A stretch of DNA of 64,000 nt from Lachnospiraceae bacterium. Its GTDB lineage: Bacteria; Bacillota; Clostridia; Lachnospirales; Lachnospiraceae. The notes under the pieces are model-generated. The model had not been told where the DNA came from and ran no database searches. It was given only the letters and a program-made list of their open reading frames with translations. The translations under genes were made by a program, and so were the position numbers. The stretch covers positions 1 to 64,000 of the forward strand of contig JAFWZV010000003.1 of the NCBI GenBank assembly GCA_017517305.1, in the 5' to 3' direction. Within the stretch, counting starts at the first letter, position 1. Each line of letters opens with the position of its first letter. Shown here in pieces: positions 35,397-44,746 of the stretch.

Positions 35397-36663
35397 GTGC
35401 AATCAACCTCCTATCTGTAAGTAATTCCAACACAAAAACCACTGACATCACTGTGGCCAGCTGTGCCCTATAAGTAAAGAAATAATGCAAATAAGCATGA
35501 TTGTGAAGAACTACATATCTAATGTATGGAACTAAGGCAATGAGAACATACACCATAATGTACTTCTTATCCTCCTTCTTTCCATAATGTACATACCCTA
35601 TATATAATGCAAATATTATAAGCCCTACACCAAGGAATATTCCTCCCACGCCATACTCAAAGGGAAAGAGACATCTGGTATTCCTAACTAGTGCCGCCCA
35701 CACATACTGTGGCAAACTAAGTCCCACATCACCATCTAATCTCTCCTTAACATGACTACTAATATATGGCAAAGTGTTTTGACCTAAAACTATTGCTGAC
35801 ACAACCCATTTTGATATCCACATACCAACATAGCCTATTCCCCAGACAATAGCAGATTTTCCAGCGAAAACAATAGTTTCCTTTCTGTTCTTATCTACAG
35901 AATTATTGTCTCTAATCCATAACATAAAAAGTAGTGGTACTGTAAGTGTTATGGTTTCTGTAGAGAGAAAATCCAGATAATTTGTCACCATTCCTCCTAC
36001 TAAAAATAATGCACCAGCCTTGCCCCAGCTATCCTTATATGCCATAGCTATACCTATGATTGACATAACCAACATCACTACAAAATTCCATGTGTATTCA
36101 AAGGTTGTAGGCACAAACCATACCCCTACAGCAATTAGTCCTATGGCAAATGCTACTGCCGGCACATATGCCTTCCTTAAAATCAGCATAGCCAAAAGCC
36201 CAAGAATAAGCAGAGCAATAATCACTGCATTGATCACATATATTTCCTTCACGTTAAAACATGCCAATAGAGGTCTAACAAATACATTTGAGCCATGCCA
36301 ATATCTTAAATACTGCTGATTAGCCTCCCTATCTTCATTCACCGCCTGAAGCAGATTCTTATTCTCGTTTTGGTGTTCATCAAAATAATAGGATGACCAC
36401 ATAAGGGACTGAAGGGGATTTTCGGCTTCATAATGATAAGCTATGTTAACCAATATGGAATCTGCATAGTGATCCACAGCGCTACCATTAACCCCATCCA
36501 AAAGCCTGGTAAACATTCCTGTATCACAATAATATTCTGCGGATTCTCTAACATTTTCCTTTAGATTATCCTGAGGAATCTTAGCCACAATAACAAGTAG
36601 CCCCAGCATCACTCCAAGGGTTATGAAAAATATTAAAATATACTTCAAAACTTTTCTTATCAC
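35368..36663 (-). CDS. Polytopic membrane protein, possible GT-C glycosyltransferase
   Basis: The 431-aa protein has an N-terminal helix (about 7-27), a soluble extracytoplasmic loop to about residue 125, and then about ten helices. GT-C enzymes using polyprenyl-phosphate sugars have this shape, and the coupled neighbour is a polyprenyl-phosphate glycosyltransferase; the function is therefore inferred from context. It starts with GTG at 36663, 7 bases after GGAG. Confidence 0.65.
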   Translation of the reverse strand: MIRKVLKYILIFFITLGVMLGLLVIVAKIPQDNLKENVRESAEYYCDTGMFTRLLDGVNGSAVDHYADSILVNIAYHYEAENPLQSLMWSSYYFDEHQNENKNLLQAVNEDREANQQYLRYWHGSNVFVRPLLACFNVKEIYVINAVIIALLILGLLAMLILRKAYVPAVAFAIGLIAVGVWFVPTTFEYTWNFVVMLVMSIIGIAMAYKDSWGKAGALFLVGGMVTNYLDFLSTETITLTVPLLFMLWIRDNNSVDKNRKETIVFAGKSAIVWGIGYVGMWISKWVVSAIVLGQNTLPYISSHVKERLDGDVGLSLPQYVWAALVRNTRCLFPFEYGVGGIFLGVGLIIFALYIGYVHYGKKEDKKYIMVYVLIALVPYIRYVVLHNHAYLHYFFTYRAQLATVMSVVFVLELLTDRRLIAHGKAKRRKA

Positions 36664-36746
36664 AGACTATCTCCTTATGTGAAAATAAACCTCTTCATAT
36701 CTAATCTTTAACATAACACACAATACTTTCTGTCGCAATATTTCCA

Positions 36747-36775
36747 TTGTTTTTTCTACTTAATTTATGTATAAT
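36747..36775 (+). promoter_or_regulatory. Sigma-A-type promoter for the malQ operon
   Basis: TTGTTT (36747-36752) and a perfect TATAAT (36770-36775) are 17 bases apart, 37 bases before malQ. Confidence 0.6.
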
Positions 36776-36811
36776 AGGAATAGCGTGTAAATTTACTAGG
36801 AGGAAGGCAAA

Positions 36812-38344
36812 ATGTTGAATAATAACAGCGTCGGTAAGAAGCCCACAAAATATACCGGCATCTTGTTGCACCCTACTTCTTTTCCAAGTCCATACGGAAT
36901 TGGTGAGTTAGGTGATGGTGCATATAAATTTATTGATTTCCTTGTGAGATCAGGACTTAACACTTGGCAGGTTCTACCTTTGGGACATACTGGTTTTGGA
37001 GACTCACCATACCAGCCATTTTCCGCATTTGCAGGACAGCCACTTATCATCAGTATAGACCACTTAAAGGAGCTTAGACTTATCTACGACAGCGACCTTA
37101 AAGGTATGCCTGTATGGAATCCAGAGCAGGTTAGCTACGGTGAGCTTATCGAATTTAAGACAGCTATTCTAAAGCTTGCTTATGAAAGATTTATAGATGA
37201 AAACCTTGATGATGGACTTACTACAAGCAAGGAGCTTATGGATGCATTTGACAGCTTCTGCAAGGAAACCTTCTGGCTTGAGGACTATGCTTTATTCATG
37301 GCAGGTAAGGATTATCACGATGGCATGCCATGGTATATGTGGGAGGACAATCTTAAGAAGCCTACCAAGAAGCAGAGAGAAGCTTGGATAAAAAAGCTGG
37401 ATAAGGAAATGGGCTACTACAAATTCCTTCAGTTCTTATTTAACTACGAATGGACAAAGCTTAAGAAATACGCCAACGATAAGGGTGTTAAAATAGTGGG
37501 AGATATTCCAATATTTATGGCTTGGGATAGTGTGGATGTTTGGGCTAACCAAAATCTATTCCAGCTCGATTCTAAGGGATACCCAACTGTAGTTGCTGGT
37601 GTACCACCAGATTATTTCTCAGCTACAGGTCAGCTTTGGGGTAACCCACTTTATAACTGGAAGAAGCACACTGAAACTGGATATGACTGGTGGCTTAAGA
37701 GAATTAAGTACCAGCTCACTCTAAGTGATTTCCTTAGAATTGACCACTTTAGAGGCTTCGACAAGTACTGGGCAATTCCTTACGGAGAGGAAACTGCTGT
37801 TAATGGTAAATGGGTTGAAGCGCCAGGTATCAATTTCTTCACTCAACTTGAGGCTACTCTTGGATATCACCTTCCTATTATTGCAGAGGATTTAGGTGAG
37901 ATTGACGACTCAGTTATTGAGCTTAGAGATAAATTTGGTCTCCCTGGTATGAAGATTCTTCAGTTCGCCTTTGAGAACCCTGAGGAAAATGATTTCCTAC
38001 CACATAACTTTGTTAGAAACTGCGTATGCTATACTGGAACCCACGATAACAATACAACTCTTGGCTGGTATAAAAACGCATACGAGGCATCACGTGACAA
38101 GCTTAGAAGATACTACTCCACAGATGGTCACGATATATGCTGGATACTTATTAGAGCCTGCTTCGGATCTGTTGCAAATATGGCTATCGTTCCTATGCAG
38201 GATGTGCTTTCCCTTGATTCTTGGGCAAGATTCAACACCCCTGGTGTGGGCGAAGGAAACTGGGCTTGGAGATACAAGGAAAGCGATTTAACTAGAGAGC
38301 TTGAGGCTAGACTTTACGAGACCTGTAAGATGTACGGAAGATAA
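36812..38344 (+). CDS. malQ: 4-alpha-glucanotransferase
   Basis: The 510-aa GH77 enzyme (amylomaltase) disproportionates malto-oligosaccharides. Signatures are GILLHPTSFPSPYGIGELG, GDSPYQPFSAFAG, FLRIDHFRGFDKYW with the nucleophile Asp, PIIAEDLGEID with the acid/base Glu, and GTHDNNTTLGW. Length is standard. AGGAGG precedes the ATG. It likely works in glycogen or maltodextrin use. Confidence 0.96.
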   Translation: MLNNNSVGKKPTKYTGILLHPTSFPSPYGIGELGDGAYKFIDFLVRSGLNTWQVLPLGHTGFGDSPYQPFSAFAGQPLIISIDHLKELRLIYDSDLKGMPVWNPEQVSYGELIEFKTAILKLAYERFIDENLDDGLTTSKELMDAFDSFCKETFWLEDYALFMAGKDYHDGMPWYMWEDNLKKPTKKQREAWIKKLDKEMGYYKFLQFLFNYEWTKLKKYANDKGVKIVGDIPIFMAWDSVDVWANQNLFQLDSKGYPTVVAGVPPDYFSATGQLWGNPLYNWKKHTETGYDWWLKRIKYQLTLSDFLRIDHFRGFDKYWAIPYGEETAVNGKWVEAPGINFFTQLEATLGYHLPIIAEDLGEIDDSVIELRDKFGLPGMKILQFAFENPEENDFLPHNFVRNCVCYTGTHDNNTTLGWYKNAYEASRDKLRRYYSTDGHDICWILIRACFGSVANMAIVPMQDVLSLDSWARFNTPGVGEGNWAWRYKESDLTRELEARLYETCKMYGR

Positions 38345-38376
38345 TTAACCTACCTATTGTTCAACGTAGGTTAATT
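38343..38376 (+). other. Stem-loop between malQ and plsC
   Basis: AATTAACCTAC pairs perfectly with GTAGGTTAATT around a 12-nt loop. No T-run follows, so it looks like an mRNA-processing or partial attenuation signal inside an operon. Confidence 0.5.
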
Positions 38377-38397
38377 ACATAGAACAGGAGGGTAAAA

Positions 38398-39120
38398 ATG
38401 AGAACCATTATACTAGTTATACTATTGATGATAGGTCTTTTCTTCGGACTTCCTTATCATCTATATATGGGAAAGGTTAGAAAAACCAACCCAGAAAAGG
38501 CCTGGGAGATGGGCAGAAAATATGTATCTGGATACTTTAGAGCTGGTCTCTTTGTATGTAGAGCCAAATTAAATATTATTGGCAAGGAAAATATACCTGA
38601 GGAAGCATGTCTCTTCGTAGGAAATCACAGAAGCTACTTTGATATACTTATTTCCCACGAAGCTATTAAAAGACCTGCTGGCTTCGTAGCCAAGAAGGAA
38701 ATGCTTAAGGTAGGACTTCTTGCCCTATATATGAAGGACATAAGCTGCTTATTCCTTGATAGAAATGATATTAAGCAGGGACTTGAAACTATGAAGCAGG
38801 GTGGCGAGCTTTTAAAGCAGGGTCACAGTATGATACTCTTCCCTGAGGGAACCAGAAGTCAAAAACCTGAGATGCTTCCTTTCAAAGAAGGTGGCTACAA
38901 GATGGCAGAGAAGGCAAAATGTCCTATCGTACCATTTGCCATTACAAACTCTGACTTACTTCTAGAATCAAGACCTAAGAAGGGTAGGTTTAAAAAGGTA
39001 CCTATAACTATCGAGTTTGGCCAGCCAATTTACCCAACTCAGTTGGCGCCAAAGGATAGAAAAGCAGTATACGCACAGATTCCTGATATTATTCAGGGAA
39101 TGAGAGATAATCACAAATAA
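38398..39120 (+). CDS. plsC: 1-acyl-sn-glycerol-3-phosphate acyltransferase
   Basis: The 240-aa enzyme makes phosphatidic acid for membrane lipids. It has an N-terminal membrane helix (residues 3-20), the catalytic NHRSYFD (NHx4D), the FLDRND block and the FPEGTRS motif. CAGGAGG precedes the ATG. Confidence 0.93.
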   Translation: MRTIILVILLMIGLFFGLPYHLYMGKVRKTNPEKAWEMGRKYVSGYFRAGLFVCRAKLNIIGKENIPEEACLFVGNHRSYFDILISHEAIKRPAGFVAKKEMLKVGLLALYMKDISCLFLDRNDIKQGLETMKQGGELLKQGHSMILFPEGTRSQKPEMLPFKEGGYKMAEKAKCPIVPFAITNSDLLLESRPKKGRFKKVPITIEFGQPIYPTQLAPKDRKAVYAQIPDIIQGMRDNHK

Positions 39121-39137
39121 TAATTGGAGGTAACAAA

Positions 39138-39728
39138 ATGACTTGGTGGATGATTATGTTAATAGTCATGGCTGTAGCTCTTATAATTCTTTTCGTGCTT
39201 TATAAGATTGGAAATAAGCTTCAGTCAAGACAGATGGCTCAGAAGGAGCAGCTTGCAGAGGCAGCACAGCCTGTAACAATGTTGGTTATTGATAAGAAGT
39301 ATCTTCCTATGAAGGATGCAGGACTTCCTAAGATGGTTTTGGAGCAGACTCCAAAGAGATACCAGAAGCAGAAGCTTCCTATCGTTAAGGCTAAGGTTGG
39401 TCCACAGATTATGAACTTCATCTGTGACGACGCTATCTATGATGATGTTAACAAGGGCGAAGTTAAAGCTATGGTTAGCGGAATCTACATATTAAGCGTT
39501 AAGAGTGTAAGAAAGAAGAACGCAGCAGCTACTGAAGAGGATGACAAGAAGACTAAGAAGGGCTTCGCTGCAAAGATGCGTGCTAAGCAGGCAGCATACC
39601 AGAAGCAGATTAATGACGATATAATGGCTAAGGCTCAGAACAAGGCTAAGAACCCAGAGAAGTCAAAGGCTGAGCTTAAGAAAGAAAAGAATCGTGAAAA
39701 GACGATAGCTAAAAATGCAGTTAAGTAA
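39138..39728 (+). CDS. Single-pass membrane protein with basic tail, unknown function
   Basis: The 196-aa protein has one N-terminal helix (residues 3-23) and a cytoplasmic remainder whose last 60 residues are extremely Lys/Ala-rich and probably helical or disordered (AAKMRAKQAAYQKQ...). The central part (TMLVIDKKYLPMKDAGLPK) is conserved-looking but unrecognised. GGAGG precedes the ATG. It lies between plsC and the CPBP protease gene, suggesting an envelope role. Confidence 0.75.
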   Translation: MTWWMIMLIVMAVALIILFVLYKIGNKLQSRQMAQKEQLAEAAQPVTMLVIDKKYLPMKDAGLPKMVLEQTPKRYQKQKLPIVKAKVGPQIMNFICDDAIYDDVNKGEVKAMVSGIYILSVKSVRKKNAAATEEDDKKTKKGFAAKMRAKQAAYQKQINDDIMAKAQNKAKNPEKSKAELKKEKNREKTIAKNAVK

Positions 39729-40602
39729 ATTATTCAATACCGAAAATCCTAATATGAAATATATCTGGTTTATGTTTCTACCAATCCTTGTGGTAATTGG
39801 TATCCAGTACGCTGTAATAATTGGAGATGTGGCAATTCTATTTATGAAGAACATCCTCTCTACCAAAGAGGTGGCCAAAGACGCCTCCTTAGAGTTTATT
39901 ATGAACAGTGACTTTAAACAACCTATGAATCAAGCATATATGACACTGGTTCAATATTTGCTTTATATTCTAGTGTTTGGACTATGGTACTACAAGGCCT
40001 TTTGTAAAGACAACAAGCAGGTGAACACAAATACTATTAAGGAGCTTGCTATCTATACAAAGGAAAGACTACTTTGTATAAAAACAATCTTTCTTATAGT
40101 GGCAGGATATTTCGCCCAACTTTTTGTAGACGGAGTTCTTACCCTTGTAGAACCACATTTTAAGAATCAGTTCGCTGACTATGGCAAGATGGTTGACTCA
40201 ATTACCGGTGTAGGCTCCTCATGGGTGATGCTATTTGCAGTAATAGTTGTGGCTCCTATAGGAGAAGAGCTTTTATTCCGAGGTGTTATACAACACTATG
40301 GTTTCAAAAACTTCGCACCTATCCTGGCCATTACCTTACAGGGACTAATCTTCGGATTATATCATGGAAACATAATCCAAGGCATATACGCATTTGTAAT
40401 GGGTATAGTGCTAGGGCTCGTGGCACACAAGCTAGGTAGCATAATCTACCCTATGATTCTTCATATAAGTGTAAACGCTAGCTTGCTGCTAGTACCCCAA
40501 GTGTTATATGAAGGAACAATTAGAACATGTTTAACTACTGTGGTTTCTGGTGGAATAGTTGTGGTAATGCTTTGGTTTGCAATGAGAAAAAAGATAGCTT
40601 AA
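39715..40602 (+). CDS. CPBP-family intramembrane metalloprotease
   Basis: The 295-aa protein has about eight membrane helices and the CPBP/Abi motifs GEELLFRGVIQ (EExxxR), LIFGLYHGNIIQG and HISVNA. Members process membrane proteins or confer bacteriocin self-immunity; the role here is unknown. Its start overlaps the previous gene by 14 bases without an evident ribosome binding site. Confidence 0.87.
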   Translation: MQLSKLFNTENPNMKYIWFMFLPILVVIGIQYAVIIGDVAILFMKNILSTKEVAKDASLEFIMNSDFKQPMNQAYMTLVQYLLYILVFGLWYYKAFCKDNKQVNTNTIKELAIYTKERLLCIKTIFLIVAGYFAQLFVDGVLTLVEPHFKNQFADYGKMVDSITGVGSSWVMLFAVIVVAPIGEELLFRGVIQHYGFKNFAPILAITLQGLIFGLYHGNIIQGIYAFVMGIVLGLVAHKLGSIIYPMILHISVNASLLLVPQVLYEGTIRTCLTTVVSGGIVVVMLWFAMRKKIA

Positions 40603-40616
40603 GGGCTATCTTTTTT
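40587..40616. terminator. Bidirectional terminator between convergent genes
   Basis: AAAAAAGATAGC pairs perfectly with GCTATCTTTTTT around a 6-nt loop; it overlaps the protease stop and ends next to the convergent methyltransferase stop. Confidence 0.85.
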
Positions 40617-41226
40617 ATTGCTCTAAAACGTACACATAAGCCTTTTCATCTGGATCAAGTCTATACTCTGGCAGCTTAACTATATGCTCTAACTTAAATG
40701 GAAAGCTTCTTATGGCACTCATCATGTCGTAGGTACAATAATAGAATATTATAGTCACCCTTCTAGGATTTACCTCCACAGACTTTAATATCTTTCCTAA
40801 TACTCCCTCAAGTATTTCCTTGGAAAATGGATTGAAGAAGTAAAAGCAACTATCCTCTGAAGCTATCTCATAATCCTCCGCCTTCATATTAAGCAGAGTG
40901 AATTTTTCTCTTTGCCCACCGAATCTTACATGATAAAATTCTGCGTTATCTAGTAAACTTTCGTATATTTTCTTATCATATTCAATGCCCTTAACCTTAC
41001 AGAAAAATCTTTGATTACAGTAAAAAAGCACTCGCCCCATTCCGCAACCAAAATCCACCAAAGTATCATTGGAAGCTAGAGGTACTAGCTCAAATATCTG
41101 CTCTAGTCCCTCATATTCTGATGCCTCATAGAGAGAGTATTTTAATTTTCTTGTATTTCCAAAAATAATTTGCTCCTCATTGGTTTTTACTCCCAGGAAC
41201 TTCTCGTACTGTGTTTCCTTATCCAT
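40615..41226 (-). CDS. SAM-dependent methyltransferase, class I
   Basis: The 203-aa protein has LVDFGCGMGRVLFYCNQ as SAM-binding motif I, GIEYDKKIYESL as motif II and FYFFNPFSKEILEGVL as the motif IV region. The substrate is not predictable. It is the last gene of a minus-strand run. Confidence 0.8.
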   Translation of the reverse strand: MDKETQYEKFLGVKTNEEQIIFGNTRKLKYSLYEASEYEGLEQIFELVPLASNDTLVDFGCGMGRVLFYCNQRFFCKVKGIEYDKKIYESLLDNAEFYHVRFGGQREKFTLLNMKAEDYEIASEDSCFYFFNPFSKEILEGVLGKILKSVEVNPRRVTIIFYYCTYDMMSAIRSFPFKLEHIVKLPEYRLDPDEKAYVYVLEQ

Positions 41227-41282
41227 TTTCCTATCCTTATTCCATCAGACTATATAAGCCCTATCCATATCTATCTACAAAT

Positions 41283-41305
41283 AAAGCGGAATTAAATTCC
41301 GCTTT
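41283..41305 (-). terminator. Terminator after the DUF1934 gene
   Basis: AAAGCGGAATT/AATTCCGCTTT forms a short-looped stem 3 bases beyond the stop; the minus-strand tail is ATTTGTAG, weak in T. Confidence 0.65.
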
Positions 41306-41307
41306 GT

Positions 41308-41754
41308 CTACATGCTTGCTACATTTTCAGCCTTGGTTATGCATAGCTTAATGCTCATCTTAATTAGCTCATCCTCCCCTACCTGTAAGGTATATGTGGT
41401 AGCCACCTTAATGGCGAAGCCTATATCCTCATCTTCAAGGTCACCCTCCAATTCATACTTATATGAAAGTGTGGTGACTGTAACTGGAAATGCACCGTAT
41501 GGAGTTATGTAGTTGGTGTTATGAACCACATTTTTTCCATACATAAAGTCAGTGTTAAGCTCGCCCTTTCTAATAATTCTAAGCTCCTCAGGAGACACGA
41601 AAAGGGTGGAGCGGGTTTTTACACCATCTCCGGATAAATCCTCAACATAAGCAAGTCTAAAATCAAATTCTCTTATATCCATTATGGCAAAGTTTTTGGT
41701 ATTAATCTTTTCGCCAGTAATGTCTACACTTTCGATTTCCAAATTAACCTTCAA
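41308..41754 (-). CDS. DUF1934 (YwiB-like) beta-barrel protein
   Basis: The 148-aa protein has the YwiB-like order: a strand with RLAYVED, STLFVSPEELRIIRKGELNTDF, then YITPYGAFPVTVTT and a C-terminal SIKLCI strand. The family is calycin-like and of unknown function. It lies 11 bases after murI, in the same unit. Confidence 0.8.
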   Translation of the reverse strand: MKVNLEIESVDITGEKINTKNFAIMDIREFDFRLAYVEDLSGDGVKTRSTLFVSPEELRIIRKGELNTDFMYGKNVVHNTNYITPYGAFPVTVTTLSYKYELEGDLEDEDIGFAIKVATTYTLQVGEDELIKMSIKLCITKAENVASM

Positions 41755-41765
41755 ACTAACACCTC

Positions 41766-42569
41766 TTAATAGCTCTCTATATCAACTACCTTAACCTCTT
41801 CCACATTTACAGGCAACACATCATTTGCAAATGCCTTAAAGCTATCCACTCCATCACTTACATAAAATTCATAGGTCACCTTATCCTTCTTAGCATTTAG
41901 CATACCACCTGCTGCAAGTATTTCCTTAAGACTCTTTGCTGTTTCGTAAGCTGGGTTTACAAGAGTAACCTTCTCACCCATATATCTCTTAATAGGATTC
42001 ATCAATAGTGGATAGTGGGTGCAGCCTAGAACAAGGGCATCCACATTATAAGGCTTAAGCTCTGATAGGTATCTCTCTACCATATCATCTGTAATTCTAT
42101 CCTCCAAAAGTCCCTCCTCTACCAAAGGTACAAAGAGAGGACAAGCCTTTCCTACTACTGTTATCTCAGGATCTAAACGTCTTATGTACTCTGTGTAGAT
42201 ACCGGACTTTATAGTACCTTCTGTTCCGATAATTCCCACACTTTTAGTCTTACTCATATCTGCTGCCATCTTAGCACCAGGCTTTACAACTCCGATTACA
42301 GGAATGTCAATCTCATGTCGCATCTCCTCTAAAGCAAGGGCACTGGCAGTATTACAGGCAAATACTATTGCCTTAACATTCTTAGTTCTAAGAAATCTTA
42401 CTATCTGCTTTGAATACTTAAGCACTGTCTGCTTTGACTTGCTTCCGTATGGCACTCTGGCAGTGTCACCAAAATATATTACATTTTCATTAGGTAGCTG
42501 ACGCATAATCTCTCTTACAACTGTAAGTCCGCCAACACCTGAATCAAATACTCCTATAGCCTGTTCCAT
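41766..42569 (-). CDS. murI: Glutamate racemase
   Basis: The 267-aa enzyme provides D-glutamate for peptidoglycan. Motifs include GVFDSGVGGLTVVREI, FACNTASALA with catalytic Cys and LVLGCTHYPLL with the second Cys. Length is standard. It is downstream of ddl, giving a small peptidoglycan-precursor cluster. Confidence 0.96.
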   Translation of the reverse strand: MEQAIGVFDSGVGGLTVVREIMRQLPNENVIYFGDTARVPYGSKSKQTVLKYSKQIVRFLRTKNVKAIVFACNTASALALEEMRHEIDIPVIGVVKPGAKMAADMSKTKSVGIIGTEGTIKSGIYTEYIRRLDPEITVVGKACPLFVPLVEEGLLEDRITDDMVERYLSELKPYNVDALVLGCTHYPLLMNPIKRYMGEKVTLVNPAYETAKSLKEILAAGGMLNAKKDKVTYEFYVSDGVDSFKAFANDVLPVNVEEVKVVDIESY

Positions 42570-42656
42570 ATCTATCTCCTTATGCGCTAATGAATTAGCT
42601 CATCTATAAATATTGGTCTACGCCAATCACATACTACATTCATCATAGCCATCTAA

Positions 42657-43727
42657 CTATGGTCTCTCCACAGCCATCTCTATAAGCTCCTCCACCAAGC
42701 TCTCTATAGTATATCCCTTTGCTTTCCAAAGCATAGGGTACATGCTTATAGAAGTAAAGCCTGGCAATGTATTAATCTCGTTAAATACCACACTGTTTGT
42801 ATCCTTCTCTAAGAAGAAATCAACTCTTGAAAGTCCAAATCCATCAAGTGCATTAAATATCTTTACAGCATTTGCTCTAATCTCCTCAGCCTTACCCTCT
42901 GGTAATTCTGGATCGATAACTGTCTTAGATTCTGCATTATTATACTTAGCATCAAAGTCATAGAACTCTGCTGCCGCAAGTATCTCACCAATACCTGATG
43001 CCTTGGTAGTCTTGTCGTAGCCTATTACTGCACACTCAAGCTCTCTACCCACTATAGTTTCCTCAACTAATATCTTATAATCATGCTTTGCCGCCTCAAG
43101 TAATCCGGCTATAAGCATATCTCTATTATCAGCCTTTGATACACCCTTTGAAGAGCCTGCCTTAGAAGGCTTTATAAATACTGGATAAGAAAGCTTAGCT
43201 TCAACCTTTGCTACCACGCTGTCCATATTTTTAAGCTCACTGGCTATTACTCCAACGTAAATTGCCTGTCTTATGCCTAAGGTATCTACCACCAGCTTAG
43301 TGTAGAACTTATCCATAGATGCTGCTGAGGCAAATACACCGCAACCCACATAAGGAATTCCTGCCATCTCAAAAAGTCCTTGTATTGTACCATCCTCTCC
43401 ATACATACCGTGAAGTACAGGGAAAATTACGTCTATTTTAACTGATTTATTATAGCTATATGTATCTCCTGATTTTTCTCCCATAAGAAGCTCTCCCTTA
43501 GTGTCAGGAGAAATGATTGCAACTTCTTTGGACTGTCTCCAAGAACCATCTGCTATAGCAGATACATCAGATACCTTAAGCCATCTTCCTTCCTCAGTAA
43601 TTCCAACCAGATATAAATTATACTTATCCTGGTTAACCGCCTTAATTATAGTTTGCACTGATATACATGACACCTCATGCTCTGAGGAGCGCCCTCCAAA
43701 TATAACTGCCAGATTTTTCTTAGACAT
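42657..43727 (-). CDS. ddl: D-alanine--D-alanine ligase
   Basis: The 356-aa ATP-grasp ligase begins with VIFGGRSSEHEVSCIS and contains VLHGMYGEDGTIQG, FIKPSKAGSSKGVSK, EETIVGRELECAVIG and NEINTLPGFTSISMYP. It joins two D-alanines for the peptidoglycan stem peptide. Confidence 0.95.
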   Translation of the reverse strand: MSKKNLAVIFGGRSSEHEVSCISVQTIIKAVNQDKYNLYLVGITEEGRWLKVSDVSAIADGSWRQSKEVAIISPDTKGELLMGEKSGDTYSYNKSVKIDVIFPVLHGMYGEDGTIQGLFEMAGIPYVGCGVFASAASMDKFYTKLVVDTLGIRQAIYVGVIASELKNMDSVVAKVEAKLSYPVFIKPSKAGSSKGVSKADNRDMLIAGLLEAAKHDYKILVEETIVGRELECAVIGYDKTTKASGIGEILAAAEFYDFDAKYNNAESKTVIDPELPEGKAEEIRANAVKIFNALDGFGLSRVDFFLEKDTNSVVFNEINTLPGFTSISMYPMLWKAKGYTIESLVEELIEMAVERP

Positions 43728-43838
43728 ACTATTTCCTCGCTTTTATTCATCATTATATTATATGAAACAAAAGGGCAAAGGCGAACTTAAATTTAAAGCT
43801 CGCCTGCCTATTTACCTAAGCTACATTATACTCAAATA

Positions 43839-44714
43839 CTATCCAAAAATCAATTCAAAGAGTTTAAAGCGAATCTCTATATCTTCCTTAGGAATTTCCT
43901 TCTTCACAAACAGCTTGTCATACTGCTCTGCAGTAAGTGCTTCCTCAAGCTCCTGCTGCCCTTCCTTGGTTATTACTCCCCCTGCCTCCATAGGAAAGCA
44001 CATAGTAGGATATAGCAGACACCAGAAATTTTCTCCACCTGCAAGACCAATATCAATTCTTAAGGCCTGATAGTTTCCTGCCGGAAGCACCATTTCCCCG
44101 TACTGCCTCATAGGAAAATAATCATTTGTCATATATGCTTCCACACTGTAATTATAACCCTGCTTGGAAAGAATTTCCTCAGATATATCCTTCACACTAT
44201 CCAAATTATCTGTGATATATTCCATGGCCTCACTCCTAGTTTCACACTGTGAAAGTCCCTCCTGAAGAGCTGCCAAAACCCCATCTCTCACCTTATACTT
44301 TAAGGCTATATCCACATCAGAATTGCTATTTGCCCTGACATGAAATCTTATAAGGTTTTCCCCTAGTATATCCTCCTTGGACTCTTCCACATCCACTGGC
44401 AGATTAGTTGTATCCTTAACTCCAAATCCGCTGGCCACATCTTTCGCTAATCCTGCTATGCCCTGTTCCTTTAAAGTCTTTGATACCTGGCTGCAGTCGT
44501 ACTCCCTGCTTATACTAATTCCTGTGTTAAGTGTAGCCACATATTCCTCCCCTGTATCCAAATTAGTATCCTGGGCTATCATATTTTCTTGATTACTTCC
44601 CTGAATCCCCGCTCTCATATAGTTAAACATATACATAGCTCCGCTTAAGCCAACTCCTATAAGTAAGCCTAGGATTGTTCCTACCAGAGCACCTCTTATG
44701 ATTCTAAATGCCAT
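43839..44714 (-). CDS. spoIIR: Stage II sporulation protein R
   Basis: SpoIIR is made in the forespore, exported, and triggers processing of pro-sigma-E in the mother cell. The 291-aa protein has an N-terminal membrane/signal segment (about residues 10-30) and the diagnostic ENLIRFHVRANSNSDVDIALKYKVRDGVL, followed by a GGENFWCLLYPTMCF block. The start is the ATG at 44714 with GGAGG 5 bases upstream. It lies beside germination genes. Confidence 0.93.
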   Translation of the reverse strand: MAFRIIRGALVGTILGLLIGVGLSGAMYMFNYMRAGIQGSNQENMIAQDTNLDTGEEYVATLNTGISISREYDCSQVSKTLKEQGIAGLAKDVASGFGVKDTTNLPVDVEESKEDILGENLIRFHVRANSNSDVDIALKYKVRDGVLAALQEGLSQCETRSEAMEYITDNLDSVKDISEEILSKQGYNYSVEAYMTNDYFPMRQYGEMVLPAGNYQALRIDIGLAGGENFWCLLYPTMCFPMEAGGVITKEGQQELEEALTAEQYDKLFVKKEIPKEDIEIRFKLFELIFG

Positions 44715-44746
44715 AAAAACCTCCATATTATTATATAAATATTTTT